A stretch of DNA of 29,953 nucleotides, taken from positions 1 to 29,953 of the forward strand of contig CANQAF010000007.1 of NCBI GenBank assembly GCA_947588975.1, given 5' to 3'. This DNA comes from an uncultured Bacilli bacterium (GTDB lineage: Bacteria; Bacillota_I; Bacilli_A; RF39; UBA660). This document shows, in pieces, positions 16,311-24,639 of this stretch; positions within the stretch are counted from its first letter, which is position 1, and each line of letters begins with the position of its first letter. The notes below the pieces were generated by a model. It did not search any database. It saw only the letters and a list, made by a program, of their open reading frames with translations, and had not been told where the DNA came from. The translations under genes and the position numbers were made by a program.

Positions 16311-17255
16311 ATGAATCTATTTCAGTATACGAATTCTAACAAACGTTATTACACTTTAGATTATTTTTATAAGCAAAAATTTCATTCTAAAGTATTTAAA
16401 GTAAGTTTAAATGCAGGTTTCACTTGTCCTAATATTGATGGAACTGTGGGAACTGGTGGATGTATTTATTGTTCTAGTTTAGGGAGCGGTGACTTTGCAG
16501 GAAGAAAAGAAGAAGATTTAAAAACACAATTTGAAACAATAAAAACAATAATGGAAAGAAAATGGCCCAATGGAAAATATATTGGATACTTTCAAGCACA
16601 TACTAATACGTATGCACCACTCGAAGTTTTAAAAGAAAAATATGAAATGGTATTATCCTTTCCTAATGTGATTGGTTTATCTATTGCAACAAGACCAGAT
16701 GCAATTACAGAAGAATGTATGAATTATTTAGAAGAATTGTCCAAAAAAACAGATTTAACGATAGAATTAGGATTACAGACAATTCATGAAGAAACTTCAC
16801 ATTTTATTAATCGTTGTCATACATTAGAATGTTTTGAAACTTGTGTAAAAAATTTAAGGAAAAGAAATATGAATGTAGTTGTTCATATTATTAATGGTCT
16901 ACCTTATGAAACAAAAGAAATGATGCTTGCAACAACAGAATATTTAAATCAATTAGATATTCAAGGTGTTAAAATCCATATGTTACATATTTTAAAACAT
17001 ACAAAACTAGGTACTTATTATCAAATGAAACCATTTCACATCCTAACCAAAGAAGAATATGTCGATATTGTTTGTGATCAATTAGAACGATTAAAACCAA
17101 ATCTTGTAATTCATCGTATTACTGGAGATCCAAATCCAAACGAATTGATTGCACCGACTTGGTTATGTAAAAAGTTTTGTGTCTTAAATGAAATTGATAA
17201 AGAGCTTGCCAGAAGAGATACATATCAAGGAATTTATTATAAAGAAAAGGACTAA
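16311..17255 (+). CDS. yhcC: YhcC-family radical SAM protein (TIGR01212)
   Basis: A 314-aa radical SAM enzyme of the YhcC group. The Fe-S ligands are C39, C51 and C54 in TCPNIDGTVGTGGCIYC: the family uses a longer first spacing (Cx11CxxC) than the standard CxxxCxxC. Further family marks are YFQAHTNTYAP, GLSIATRPDAI, ELGLQTIHEET and RITGDPNPNELIAP. The reaction is unknown; relatives resemble the Elp3/MiaB-like radical SAM fold. The ATG follows GGAAGTG. It is one of two plus-strand genes; its stop overlaps by 4 bases the stop of the convergent 101-aa gene, with no room for a terminator between them. Confidence 0.93.
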   Translation: MNLFQYTNSNKRYYTLDYFYKQKFHSKVFKVSLNAGFTCPNIDGTVGTGGCIYCSSLGSGDFAGRKEEDLKTQFETIKTIMERKWPNGKYIGYFQAHTNTYAPLEVLKEKYEMVLSFPNVIGLSIATRPDAITEECMNYLEELSKKTDLTIELGLQTIHEETSHFINRCHTLECFETCVKNLRKRNMNVVVHIINGLPYETKEMMLATTEYLNQLDIQGVKIHMLHILKHTKLGTYYQMKPFHILTKEEYVDIVCDQLERLKPNLVIHRITGDPNPNELIAPTWLCKKFCVLNEIDKELARRDTYQGIYYKEKD

Positions 17256-17557
17256 TGACGTCCTCTATATAATAATGTTTTCATAAATCCGTTTTTATGT
17301 TCTATATCCTCTACTATAGGAATTTCTGTTACTCCATATTTTTGATATACTCTTTCGATTGGAAGATATCCTTTACATTCTAGTTTGTAATAAGTCTTAT
17401 CCCCTAATACGCATAAATAATATTTACCATTCATCATACGGTAAATTCTTTCTTCATCTTGAGCAACCACATATGTATTTACAATATCATCTACTGTTTC
17501 ATATACATATGCTAAAATACAACCATTTACTTGTGGTTGTTTTTGTTTACCAAACAT
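17252..17557 (-). CDS. Uncharacterised 101-aa protein
   Basis: I do not recognise this family. The protein is 101 aa, with mixed charge and no signal peptide or membrane segment. It is rich in Tyr (KYYLCVLGDKTYYKLECKGY) and looks like a small beta-rich domain. A good AGGTGATG ribosome binding site precedes the ATG, supporting that it is real. It follows tex on the same strand, but a terminator at 17583-17609 separates them. It is convergent with yhcC and overlaps its stop by 4 bases. Confidence 0.7.
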   Translation of the reverse strand: MFGKQKQPQVNGCILAYVYETVDDIVNTYVVAQDEERIYRMMNGKYYLCVLGDKTYYKLECKGYLPIERVYQKYGVTEIPIVEDIEHKNGFMKTLLYRGRH

Positions 17558-17582
17558 ACCATCACCTACTTTAATATATGAA

Positions 17583-17609
17583 ATAAAAAAAGATTGTTAT
17601 ACAACCTTT
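17583..17609 (-). terminator. Terminator of the mutM-tex operon
   Basis: A 9-bp stem 17589-17597 / 17601-17609 with one wobble pair and a 3-base loop, T-rich on its minus-strand 3' side. It overlaps the end of tex. Confidence 0.75.
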
Positions 17610-19756
17610 TCTTTTTCTAGTAATGAAAGTGATACTTTATTTTTGTCTAGGAAAATTTCATCTACATAGCAGTCTACAATATCTCCTACACTAACAACTT
17701 CCATTGGATGTTTAATGTAATGATCTGTCAATTTAGAAATATGTGCTAATCCATCATTTTTAAGACCAATATCAATAAATACACCAAAATCAACAACATT
17801 ACGAACGGTACCTTGTAATTTCATACCAACTTTTAAATCTTCAATATGTAAGATATCACTTCTTAAGATTGGTGCTGACATATGATCACGTGGATCACGA
17901 TTTGGTTTTTTCAAATCTTCAATGATATCTGTAATTGTATAAATATCAGTGTTTAACATCTTTGCCATTTGATTGACATCTACTTGATTTAAGGTTTCCA
18001 CAAAAGTCGGATTCCCAATTTGCTCCAATTCAAGATGTAAGGTTTGTAATAACTCATTTGCAAGATTATAGCTTTCTGGGTGGATTGCCGTACGATCCAG
18101 TATATTAGAAGCATCTGGAATTCTTAAAAATCCAATCGCTTGTTCATAAGTTTTATCTGTTAATAATTTCTTCTTTTGTAATTCTTCTCTCGACTGAAAT
18201 TTACCATGTTGATTACGATATTCAATCAATTTATCAATATGTTTTTTGGTAATTCCAGATACATATTTGAGCAAACTAGGACTTGCTGTATTAAGATTCA
18301 CTCCAACTTGATTTACGGCTTTTTGAACCACAAAATCTAACGATTCTGCCAAACGTTTCCCCGCTACATCATGTTGATATAGTCCCACTCCAATGCTTTC
18401 TGGATCGATTTTAACTAATTCTGCTAATGGATCTTGTAAACGTCTTCCAATACTAATAGCACTTCGTTCTTCTACATGTAAATCCGGAAATTCTGAGATA
18501 GCAAGCTTAGATGCTGAATACACACTAGCACCTGCTTCACTCACAATAATATATTCAACTTTACGGGTTGCAGATTTAATCACATCAGCAATAAATGCTT
18601 CACTCTCACGACTAGCCGTTCCATTTCCAATCGCTATAATATCAATTTGATATTTTTCAATTAAATCTAATACAATTTGTTTACTTTTTTCATATTCGTT
18701 TTTTGGTTCATGAGGATAAATAACAGAAATTGCAAGTTTCTTTCCAGTAGGATCAACCACAGCAAGTTTACATCCTGTACGATATGCAGGGTCAAATCCT
18801 AACACCATTTTGTCTTTCATAGGAGGTTGTAATAATAATTTTTCTAAGTTGTTCCCAAAATTTTGAATGGCCACTTCTTCTGCCTTTTCCGTTAATTCAG
18901 CTCTAATTTCACGCTCAATACTAGGTGCAATTAAACGTTTATAACTATCTGAAATCGCAGACTTTACTTCTGTGCATACAAAAGATCCTTCATTTTTGAT
19001 AATTTTCGATTCTAAAAATGCAAGAATTGGCTCTATTTCTATTGTAAGAGAAACTGTCAATACTTTTTCTTTTTCACCACGATTTAGTGCTAATATACGG
19101 TGAGGTTTGATCTGTTTTGCCGCTTCTTTATAATCATAATACATCTCATATGTTTTCATCTCATCCTGTGCATCTTTTTTTATTTTAGATTCTATCATTC
19201 CATTTTGATAGGTGTAATTACGAATCCATTTACGATAATAGGCGTTATCACTAAACCACTCTGCTATGATATAACGAGCACCTTCTAAAGCAGACTCTAT
19301 ACTAGGTACTTTATCATTTACAAAACGTGTTGCTAATGTGTTTAAATCTCCATTGGTTGGAAATGACAATATCATTTTAGCAAGAGGCTCTAATCCTAAA
19401 GCAATTGCTTCTGTTGCTTTGGTTTTTTTCTTCTCTTTATATGGTCGGTATAAATCTTCTACTTCAACTAACTTTTCTGATTTTTCTATCTTTTCTTTGA
19501 TTTCATCTGTAAGCATACCTTTTTCATCAATTAAACGAATAATATCTTCTTTTCGTTTTTGTAAATTCATTTGATAAGCATATACTTCATTGATCTGACG
19601 AATTTGTTCTTCATCTAATGCACCAGTTGCTTCTTTACGGTAACGTGCAATAAAAGGAATTGTATTTCCTTGTTCTAATAACTGTAAAGTAGCTTCTACT
19701 TGTTTTTCTTTTACTTTTAAGGTTTCACATATATTTTTGATAATTTCTTGATTCAT
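17597..19756 (-). CDS. tex: Tex-family S1 RNA-binding transcription accessory protein
   Basis: A 719-aa cytoplasmic protein with the whole Tex architecture. The N-terminal helical domain has NTIPFIARYRKEATGALDE; a YqgF/RuvC-like domain begins near residue 320 (LGFDPAYRTGCKLAVVDP); helix-hairpin-helix repeats follow (VNLNTASPSLLKYVSGI, about 490-560); and the C-terminal S1 domain (GTVRNVVDFGVFIDIG, about 640-710) binds RNA. Tex and its eukaryotic relative Spt6 associate with transcription and nucleic acids; the exact bacterial role is not settled. The length equals the normal 720-780 range. The ATG has AGAGGA 6 bases upstream. It lies 12 bases after mutM and is co-transcribed with it. Confidence 0.96.
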   Translation of the reverse strand: MNQEIIKNICETLKVKEKQVEATLQLLEQGNTIPFIARYRKEATGALDEEQIRQINEVYAYQMNLQKRKEDIIRLIDEKGMLTDEIKEKIEKSEKLVEVEDLYRPYKEKKKTKATEAIALGLEPLAKMILSFPTNGDLNTLATRFVNDKVPSIESALEGARYIIAEWFSDNAYYRKWIRNYTYQNGMIESKIKKDAQDEMKTYEMYYDYKEAAKQIKPHRILALNRGEKEKVLTVSLTIEIEPILAFLESKIIKNEGSFVCTEVKSAISDSYKRLIAPSIEREIRAELTEKAEEVAIQNFGNNLEKLLLQPPMKDKMVLGFDPAYRTGCKLAVVDPTGKKLAISVIYPHEPKNEYEKSKQIVLDLIEKYQIDIIAIGNGTASRESEAFIADVIKSATRKVEYIIVSEAGASVYSASKLAISEFPDLHVEERSAISIGRRLQDPLAELVKIDPESIGVGLYQHDVAGKRLAESLDFVVQKAVNQVGVNLNTASPSLLKYVSGITKKHIDKLIEYRNQHGKFQSREELQKKKLLTDKTYEQAIGFLRIPDASNILDRTAIHPESYNLANELLQTLHLELEQIGNPTFVETLNQVDVNQMAKMLNTDIYTITDIIEDLKKPNRDPRDHMSAPILRSDILHIEDLKVGMKLQGTVRNVVDFGVFIDIGLKNDGLAHISKLTDHYIKHPMEVVSVGDIVDCYVDEIFLDKNKVSLSLLEKEKVV

Positions 19757-19768
19757 AATTTCCTCTTT

Positions 19769-20590
19769 CTATTTTTGACATTTTGAACAAAAATAAGTTC
19801 CTCTGCCTCCCACAATTATTTTTTGAATATTGGTACCACAAGAAAGACAAGGTTGACCTTCTTTTCCATGTACAAATAAATTTTGCTGAAACTGTCCATG
19901 TACTCCTTCGCTCGATTCATAAGTACGAATAGTCGTACCACCCTTTGTAATTGCATCACCTAACACTTGTCTTGTTGTTTGAATGATTTTTTCTAACTGT
20001 TGTTTTGTTAATTGATTACTTGCCTTCAAAGGATTTATTTTACTTAAAAACAATATTTCATTCGCATAAATATTTCCAATTCCCGCAATGATACTTTGAT
20101 CTAACAAACTTGTTTTAATGGGAATATTTTTTGGTTTCAATTTATCTTTTAAATAAGATACTGTTAATTGAGGATCCCATGGCTCTAACCCTAGATTGAC
20201 CAGTGGAGGCAAATTCCATATTTTTTCTTTTGGAAGCAAATGCATTCTTCCAAATTTACGGGTATCTTTATAACGAAGTTCTTCTCCATTTTCTAAAATA
20301 AATGAAATATGCTCATGTTTCTCCATAGGATCATCTTTCTTGCGAAATAGATACCGACCCTCCATACGTAAATGACTAAGTAAATAATAATGATCTAATT
20401 CAAATAAAATCCATTTACCTCTTCGCTCTAGATTGTGAATGGTTTCTCCTACAATGTTATCTACAAATTCTTGCGATGTAGGTGTTTCAATGAGTTTAGG
20501 ATAAGATAATACAACACCTACAATTTTATGATTTTGAACTCTTCTTTTTAAAGATTCTTTCACTGTTTCTACTTCTGGTAATTCTGGCAT
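19769..20590 (-). CDS. mutM: Formamidopyrimidine-DNA glycosylase (MutM/Fpg)
   Basis: A 273-aa bifunctional DNA glycosylase/AP lyase that excises 8-oxoguanine and formamidopyrimidines. Catalytic residues are visible: mature N-terminal P2 (Schiff base) and E3 in MPELPEVETV, and K59 in RRGKW. The zinc finger has C248, C251, C268 and C271, with R263 in GGRGTYFC contacting DNA. DQSIIAGIGNIYANEILF is the helix-two-turn-helix. The length is standard. The ATG follows AAGGTGAT. It is the first gene of the operon with tex; the usual partners polA and coaE are not adjacent, although polA is 4 kb upstream. Confidence 0.97.
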   Translation of the reverse strand: MPELPEVETVKESLKRRVQNHKIVGVVLSYPKLIETPTSQEFVDNIVGETIHNLERRGKWILFELDHYYLLSHLRMEGRYLFRKKDDPMEKHEHISFILENGEELRYKDTRKFGRMHLLPKEKIWNLPPLVNLGLEPWDPQLTVSYLKDKLKPKNIPIKTSLLDQSIIAGIGNIYANEILFLSKINPLKASNQLTKQQLEKIIQTTRQVLGDAITKGGTTIRTYESSEGVHGQFQQNLFVHGKEGQPCLSCGTNIQKIIVGGRGTYFCSKCQK

Positions 20591-20606
20591 AATATCACCT
20601 TACTAT

Positions 20607-20635
20607 AGTGTATCATAAATGAATATAAATTGTAA
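20607..20635 (-). promoter_or_regulatory. Promoter of the mutM-tex operon
   Basis: TTACAA (20630-20635) and TACACT (20607-20612) with a 17-base spacer and a TGA extension before the -10, on the minus strand. Confidence 0.6.
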
Positions 20636-20645
20636 TTGGAAATAA

Positions 20646-20670
20646 AAAGAAAAAGAGTAAACTACTCCTT
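20646..20670 (-). terminator. Terminator of the cation diffusion facilitator gene
   Basis: An 8-bp stem AAAGAGTA (20652-20659) / TACTCCTT (20663-20670) with one wobble pair, overlapping the stop codon, then a T-rich run on the minus strand. Confidence 0.7.
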
Positions 20671-21537
20671 ATCATCTTTGGATACTATAGTTACTGGATT
20701 TACATGAATATTGATATATTTTGCACGATTATCATAAGCTTTTAATTTTTGTTCTAATATTTCTACAGTAGCATGTACTTCTTTTAAAGAAAGCTTTTCA
20801 TCCATACTAATCTCTCCAGTAATTTGAAAATATGGACCATTTTTAATTACCGCAAAATGATCAACCGATATCACTTTATCGTCTTTAAATAAATGCAGCA
20901 TAGCTTCAATATCAACATCACTAACTTGTTCCCCAATCATAGAACTCATATTTTCTCTGATAATATCAAACCCAGTTTTTGTTACCAAAATACCTACAAT
21001 AATCGTAGCAACTAAATTAGAATATTTTAAAATTGCATACTTTATAGAAAACTGCATTAAAATACTTGATAATAAAACAAAGATAGAACTGATAACATCC
21101 ATACTACTTTCTTTACCACTAGAAATTAGTATTTGATTACTTTCCTTTTTTCCAGTTTGAATTAAATAATGCGCTAAAATAAACTTAAATAGGATCGTAA
21201 AAATACTTACAACTATTACTAATTTATTTGGTATAACGATATCTTGTTGAAATGCATTTGCAATTATTTCTATTCCTAAAGCAAGTACTACAATGCCAAT
21301 AACAAAACAAGTTAAATATTCTACTTTTCCATGTCCAAATGGATGCTCTTTATCTGCAGGTTTCATTGCATAATGATTACCAAAAAGCGCAACTGAATCC
21401 GTTGCTAAATCACTAAATGAATGAATTCCATCTGCTACTAAAGCACTAGAGCTTCCTAGAATACCCGAAATTATTTTGGAAATAGATAACAGAAAATTGA
21501 CTATGAAACTTTTCCATAAAGCCTTTGTTGTATTCAT
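20662..21537 (-). CDS. Cation diffusion facilitator (CDF) family metal efflux transporter
   Basis: A 291-aa protein with about six membrane helices (up to about residue 205) and a soluble ferredoxin-like C-terminal domain with HFAVIKNGPYFQ. CDF marks are SSSALVADGIHSFSDLATD in TM2 and KPADKEHPFGHGKVE. These proton-coupled antiporters expel Zn2+, Fe2+, Mn2+ or similar. The transport site normally has HxxxD or DxxxD in TM2 and TM5. Here TM2 shows H39-x3-D43, but TM5 has E143-x3-D147, an atypical Glu that may alter metal preference. The specific metal is not assigned. The ATG follows GGAAGTGAT. It appears monocistronic. Confidence 0.92.
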   Translation of the reverse strand: MNTTKALWKSFIVNFLLSISKIISGILGSSSALVADGIHSFSDLATDSVALFGNHYAMKPADKEHPFGHGKVEYLTCFVIGIVVLALGIEIIANAFQQDIVIPNKLVIVVSIFTILFKFILAHYLIQTGKKESNQILISSGKESSMDVISSIFVLLSSILMQFSIKYAILKYSNLVATIIVGILVTKTGFDIIRENMSSMIGEQVSDVDIEAMLHLFKDDKVISVDHFAVIKNGPYFQITGEISMDEKLSLKEVHATVEILEQKLKAYDNRAKYINIHVNPVTIVSKDDKE

Positions 21538-21595
21538 ATAATCACTTCCTTTTTTATTTTATGAGTAACCGTCAAAATTGTTTTAAATAAAGTGT

Positions 21596-21623
21596 AAAAG
21601 AAGGTGTAGATTATATCTACACC
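21596..21623 (-). terminator. Perfect 9-bp hairpin, probable terminator
   Basis: GGTGTAGAT (21603-21611) / ATCTACACC (21615-21623) with a 3-base loop. T-rich sequence follows on both strands (TTCTTTTA on the minus strand, a T10 run on the plus strand after a short gap). It probably ends the serS-protease transcript before the CDF gene. Confidence 0.65.
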
Positions 21624-21655
21624 AAATATTATTTTTTTTTCGAATCTCTGTTTCA

Positions 21656-21749
21656 GGTTCAAAGCTTTTGGAATTTTTATGCTTCCATCTTCTTAATAAA
21701 TATTTTCTAAAACCGTAATTAATCCTTATGGAATTGTAAGTACAGTATT
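21656..21749 (-). pseudogene. Decayed duplicate of the serS 3' end
   Basis: About 94 bases align with 22896-22990 of the intact serS gene with roughly a dozen substitutions and one 1-base deletion near the 3' end. On the minus strand it reads NTVLTIP-stop-GLITVLENIY-stop-EDGSIKIPKAL, against NTVLATPRGLIAVLENNYQE in SerRS: two in-frame stops show that it is dead. Similarity stops abruptly on the 5' side (above 21750). It lies in the 287-base gap between the Cys-His-Asp protein gene and the CDF gene; the rest of that gap holds only the hairpin and no recognisable gene. Confidence 0.88.
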
Positions 21750-21824
21750 TCTTGTAATTTCAATATACATTTTCTTTTCTTCACAATTATGGAATCATCC
21801 ATTATAGTATTCTAAAAATATTGA

Positions 21825-22838
21825 TTAAATTAATTTCCCGATATTTGGAGAAATATCATTATTAATAACTTTTTTAATATTACCTATTTGGTTATGCAAA
21901 CTAACATTATATCCGTAATCAATTAATTCTTCGGTTGTATAATCTAAATTCCCTTGAAGATTTTTATTATTTATAGCATCAATATACTCTTTACCAGTAT
22001 GACTGATAATTTTTTGTTGATCATCCAACGAAGTACTTAAACAGATTTTTTCCATTGAAAAACCCTTACCATATATCCGTGCATTATCTTCTGTTAATTC
22101 AACATATCCTTTCGTTAATAATTCTTTTGCAAATGCCATACCCTCCAAAGTTTTACAAACATAATAACCTGCTCTTGGGCCTGTTTTATCTTTAAATTGG
22201 AAATCTCCTTCAAAATATTTGCCTTCATTACATTCAATAGCCAAAAAGAATTGGCGATATGTAGCATCTATGAGAAATTGTTTTTCATAGATTTGATCGC
22301 AATCTTTTATAGGAAATGTGCAAGTCGCAAAAGCATGCCTAAATACACAATCGGGTAATGAACTAGTATTGTTTATTGTTACTTGTACTCCCAATTCTAG
22401 AAGTGGAAAAACAGTTGCTGCTTGAGAAATGCCACAAGAACCTCCTAATGATTCTTCAAAAAAGTCTATTTCAGCATTATTATTTGAAAGTCCTATTCTT
22501 GCATTTTGAACATTAGCAGCCAGAATTAAATTGGCATCTTCAATACTTATGCCATCTGGAATACCATTTTTTCTATTAGCTAAAACTTTTTCCAATCGAT
22601 ATAAGGCTTCTTGTTTTTTATCATTATCTATAACATATTCTATCGGTCTACTTTCAATTATAAATAACGTTTTAGCCTTAGAAAATAATTCCATATCATA
22701 AGTAGCCAATCCATGTTGATAGCAAAATTTACTATATGAAATATATAAATGCATAAACATTTCCAGTTTTTCATTTCCATTAGGCATTTCTAAAATTTGA
22801 TACATCGTATTTAAGTATTCTTGTTTTTTTTCTTCCAC
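21825..22838 (-). CDS. Putative papain/transglutaminase-like cysteine enzyme (C-H-D triad), function unknown
   Basis: A 337-aa protein without signal peptide or membrane helix. I do not recognise the family, but the order and context C135 (LGGSCGISQA), H168 (VFRHAFATC) and D191 (FLIDATYRQFF) fit the Cys-His-Asp triad of papain-fold or transglutaminase-like enzymes; the phrase (V/I)D.TYRQF is the kind of sequence surrounding the catalytic Asp in such folds. It could be a protease, deamidase or acyltransferase; the triad is inferred by eye. The start is a GTG at 22838 with GGAG 7 bases upstream. It begins 20 bases after the serS stop, so it is co-transcribed under the serine T-box. It is flanked by intact serS and the serS 3' remnant, suggesting insertion or duplication at the serS end. 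It might be an effector or toxin-like passenger gene, but no immunity gene is seen. Confidence 0.75.
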   Translation of the reverse strand: MEEKKQEYLNTMYQILEMPNGNEKLEMFMHLYISYSKFCYQHGLATYDMELFSKAKTLFIIESRPIEYVIDNDKKQEALYRLEKVLANRKNGIPDGISIEDANLILAANVQNARIGLSNNNAEIDFFEESLGGSCGISQAATVFPLLELGVQVTINNTSSLPDCVFRHAFATCTFPIKDCDQIYEKQFLIDATYRQFFLAIECNEGKYFEGDFQFKDKTGPRAGYYVCKTLEGMAFAKELLTKGYVELTEDNARIYGKGFSMEKICLSTSLDDQQKIISHTGKEYIDAINNKNLQGNLDYTTEELIDYGYNVSLHNQIGNIKKVINNDISPNIGKLI

Positions 22839-22858
22839 ACTATCACTCCATTAAATTT

Positions 22859-24142
22859 TTATCTAATATTTATCTTTTCTTTTCCACCCATATATGGTTG
22901 CAAAGCCTTTGGAATTTTGATACTTCCATCTTCTTGATAATTATTTTCTAAAACCGCAATTAATCCTCTTGGAGTTGCAAGTACAGTATTATTTAAAGTA
23001 GAAACTAGATAATTACCATTTTCACCTTTAGCACGAATACTTAATCTTCTTGCTTGTGCATCTCCTAATGTAGAGCAAGAACCTACTTCAAAATATTTTT
23101 GTTGTCTTGGGCTCCATGCTTCAACATCACAAGATTTGACTTTTAGATCCGCAAGATCCCCACTACAACATTCTAAAGTTCTAACAGGTACATCTAAACT
23201 TCTAAAAAATTCTACAGTATAAGACCACATTTTGTTATACCAATCCATCGCTTCTTCTGGTTTACATAAAACAACCATTTCTTGTTTTTCAAATTGGTGG
23301 ACACGGTATAATCCACGCTCTTCTATTCCATGAGATCCTACTTCTTTTCTAAAACAAGGAGAATAAGATGTAAGAGCAAGTGGTAACTCTGACTCTTTAA
23401 TCAATTGCCCTTTGAATTTACCAATCATAGAATGTTCACTAGTACCAATTAAATATAAATCTTCATTTTCAATTTTGTACATCATAGCATCCATTTCAGC
23501 AAAAGACATTACCCCATTTACCACATCACCACGAATCATGAAAGGTGGTACACAATATGTAAAACCTTTGTCAATCATAAAATCCCTAGCATAACTAATC
23601 ATGGCAGAATGTAATCTAGCAATATCTCCTATTAAATAGTAAAAACCATTACCGCTTGTTCTACCAGCACTTTCTTTATCCAATCCATTTAGAGCTTCAC
23701 AAATATCAGCATGATGAGGAATTTCATAACTAGGAACAATTGGTTCTCCAAAGCGTTCAATTTCAACATTTTCACTATCATCTTTTCCAATTGGAACACT
23801 TTCATCAATAATATTTGGAATTACCATCATAATTTTAGTAATCTGATTATCTAGTTCTTCTACCTGTTTGGTTAAAAGATCAATTTCATCTCCAAATGTA
23901 GCAACTTCCTTTTTAATTGCTTCTGCTTCCTCTTTTTTCCCTTCACGCATAAAAGCACCGATTTCTGCACTTTTACGGTTACGGTCTGCTCTTAATTGCT
24001 CCATCTTCATTAATTGATCCCTTTTTTGATCATATAATTCGATCACTTGATCCACTAATGGTAATTTTTCATCTTGAAATTTCTTTTTAATATTTTCTTT
24101 TACTTTCTCACTATTTTCTCTTAAAAATTTAATATCAATCAT
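22859..24142 (-). CDS. serS: Seryl-tRNA synthetase
   Basis: A 427-aa class II synthetase that charges tRNA-Ser (and tRNA-Sec where present). Residues 1-110 are the long antiparallel coiled-coil arm that grips the tRNA variable arm. The catalytic core has motif 2 (CFRKEVGSHGIEERGLYRVHQF) and motif 3 (NNTVLATPRGLIAVLENN). The length is standard. The ATG at 24142 overlaps the upstream gene's TGA as ATGA, and has AGAGGA 8 bases upstream; a 10-codon longer start inside the upstream gene is rejected. It is the second gene of the serine T-box operon, after the GNAT gene and before the Cys-His-Asp protein. Confidence 0.97.
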   Translation of the reverse strand: MIDIKFLRENSEKVKENIKKKFQDEKLPLVDQVIELYDQKRDQLMKMEQLRADRNRKSAEIGAFMREGKKEEAEAIKKEVATFGDEIDLLTKQVEELDNQITKIMMVIPNIIDESVPIGKDDSENVEIERFGEPIVPSYEIPHHADICEALNGLDKESAGRTSGNGFYYLIGDIARLHSAMISYARDFMIDKGFTYCVPPFMIRGDVVNGVMSFAEMDAMMYKIENEDLYLIGTSEHSMIGKFKGQLIKESELPLALTSYSPCFRKEVGSHGIEERGLYRVHQFEKQEMVVLCKPEEAMDWYNKMWSYTVEFFRSLDVPVRTLECCSGDLADLKVKSCDVEAWSPRQQKYFEVGSCSTLGDAQARRLSIRAKGENGNYLVSTLNNTVLATPRGLIAVLENNYQEDGSIKIPKALQPYMGGKEKINIR

Positions 24143-24570
24143 AATTGATTCCTCTTTTCTTCTATATTCCATTGATATACCGCTAATTTACGGTCTTTTT
24201 GTCGATATAATCGACACTTTTTAGGAACTCTTACTACATGTACAAACTTAGCTTGTAAACTTTCAATCACATGTAATGATGCTTTATTATGAATATTCGC
24301 AGTGATCGTAAGAGAATGAACTCCTTTATCACGAGCAATACTTCCTAATAAAAGGCAAGCTTGCTTTGCATAATGGAACCCACGATATGGTTCAAATATT
24401 TCATATTCAATATTTCCTAAATATGAATTCATATCCGTATCATCTAATCGCAAGCCACAATTTCCAATATGTTCTTTTGTATCATATTTATAAATATGAT
24501 AATATGCTTCATGACGATTCGTTTGATCTATGATAAGCGAAGGTTCTAAATAAATGTTATTAATTTCCAA
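24139..24570 (-). CDS. GNAT-family N-acetyltransferase (RimJ/RimL-like)
   Basis: A 143-aa GNAT protein using acetyl-CoA. Motif A is visible as EYEIFEPYRGFHYAKQAC (residues 55-72; R/Q-x-x-G-x-A pyrophosphate loop at about 63-68), followed by SLTITANIHNKASLHVIESLQAKFV, typical of RimJ/RimL-type enzymes that acetylate protein N termini or small amines. The target is unknown. The start is a TTG at 24570: AAGGAG lies 7 bases upstream, and TTG codons further upstream precede that site. It is the first gene after the serine T-box and its stop overlaps the serS start (ATGA), so its translation is coupled to serS. A link to Ser-tRNA or serine metabolism is only suggested by this arrangement. Confidence 0.88.
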   Translation of the reverse strand: MEINNIYLEPSLIIDQTNRHEAYYHIYKYDTKEHIGNCGLRLDDTDMNSYLGNIEYEIFEPYRGFHYAKQACLLLGSIARDKGVHSLTITANIHNKASLHVIESLQAKFVHVVRVPKKCRLYRQKDRKLAVYQWNIEEKRNQL

Positions 24571-24586
24571 AAAACCACTCCTTTTC

Positions 24587-24639
24587 AACAAAAAAGCTAT
24601 TAGTATAGGAGCATTTAATGCGGTACCATCCTACTAATA
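24587..24639 (-). terminator. Regulated terminator of the serine T-box
   Basis: Arm 24598-24610 pairs with 24629-24639 (11 bp with a 2-base bulge) on either side of an 18-base loop that includes most of the T-box core. GCTTTTTT follows on the minus strand. Confidence 0.8.

Noticed and set aside
17252..17557. Doubt that the 101-aa gene is real because it overlaps the yhcC stop
   Set aside because: A good AGGTGATG site at the right distance and a balanced amino-acid composition argue that it is coding; convergent 4-base overlaps are common in compact genomes.
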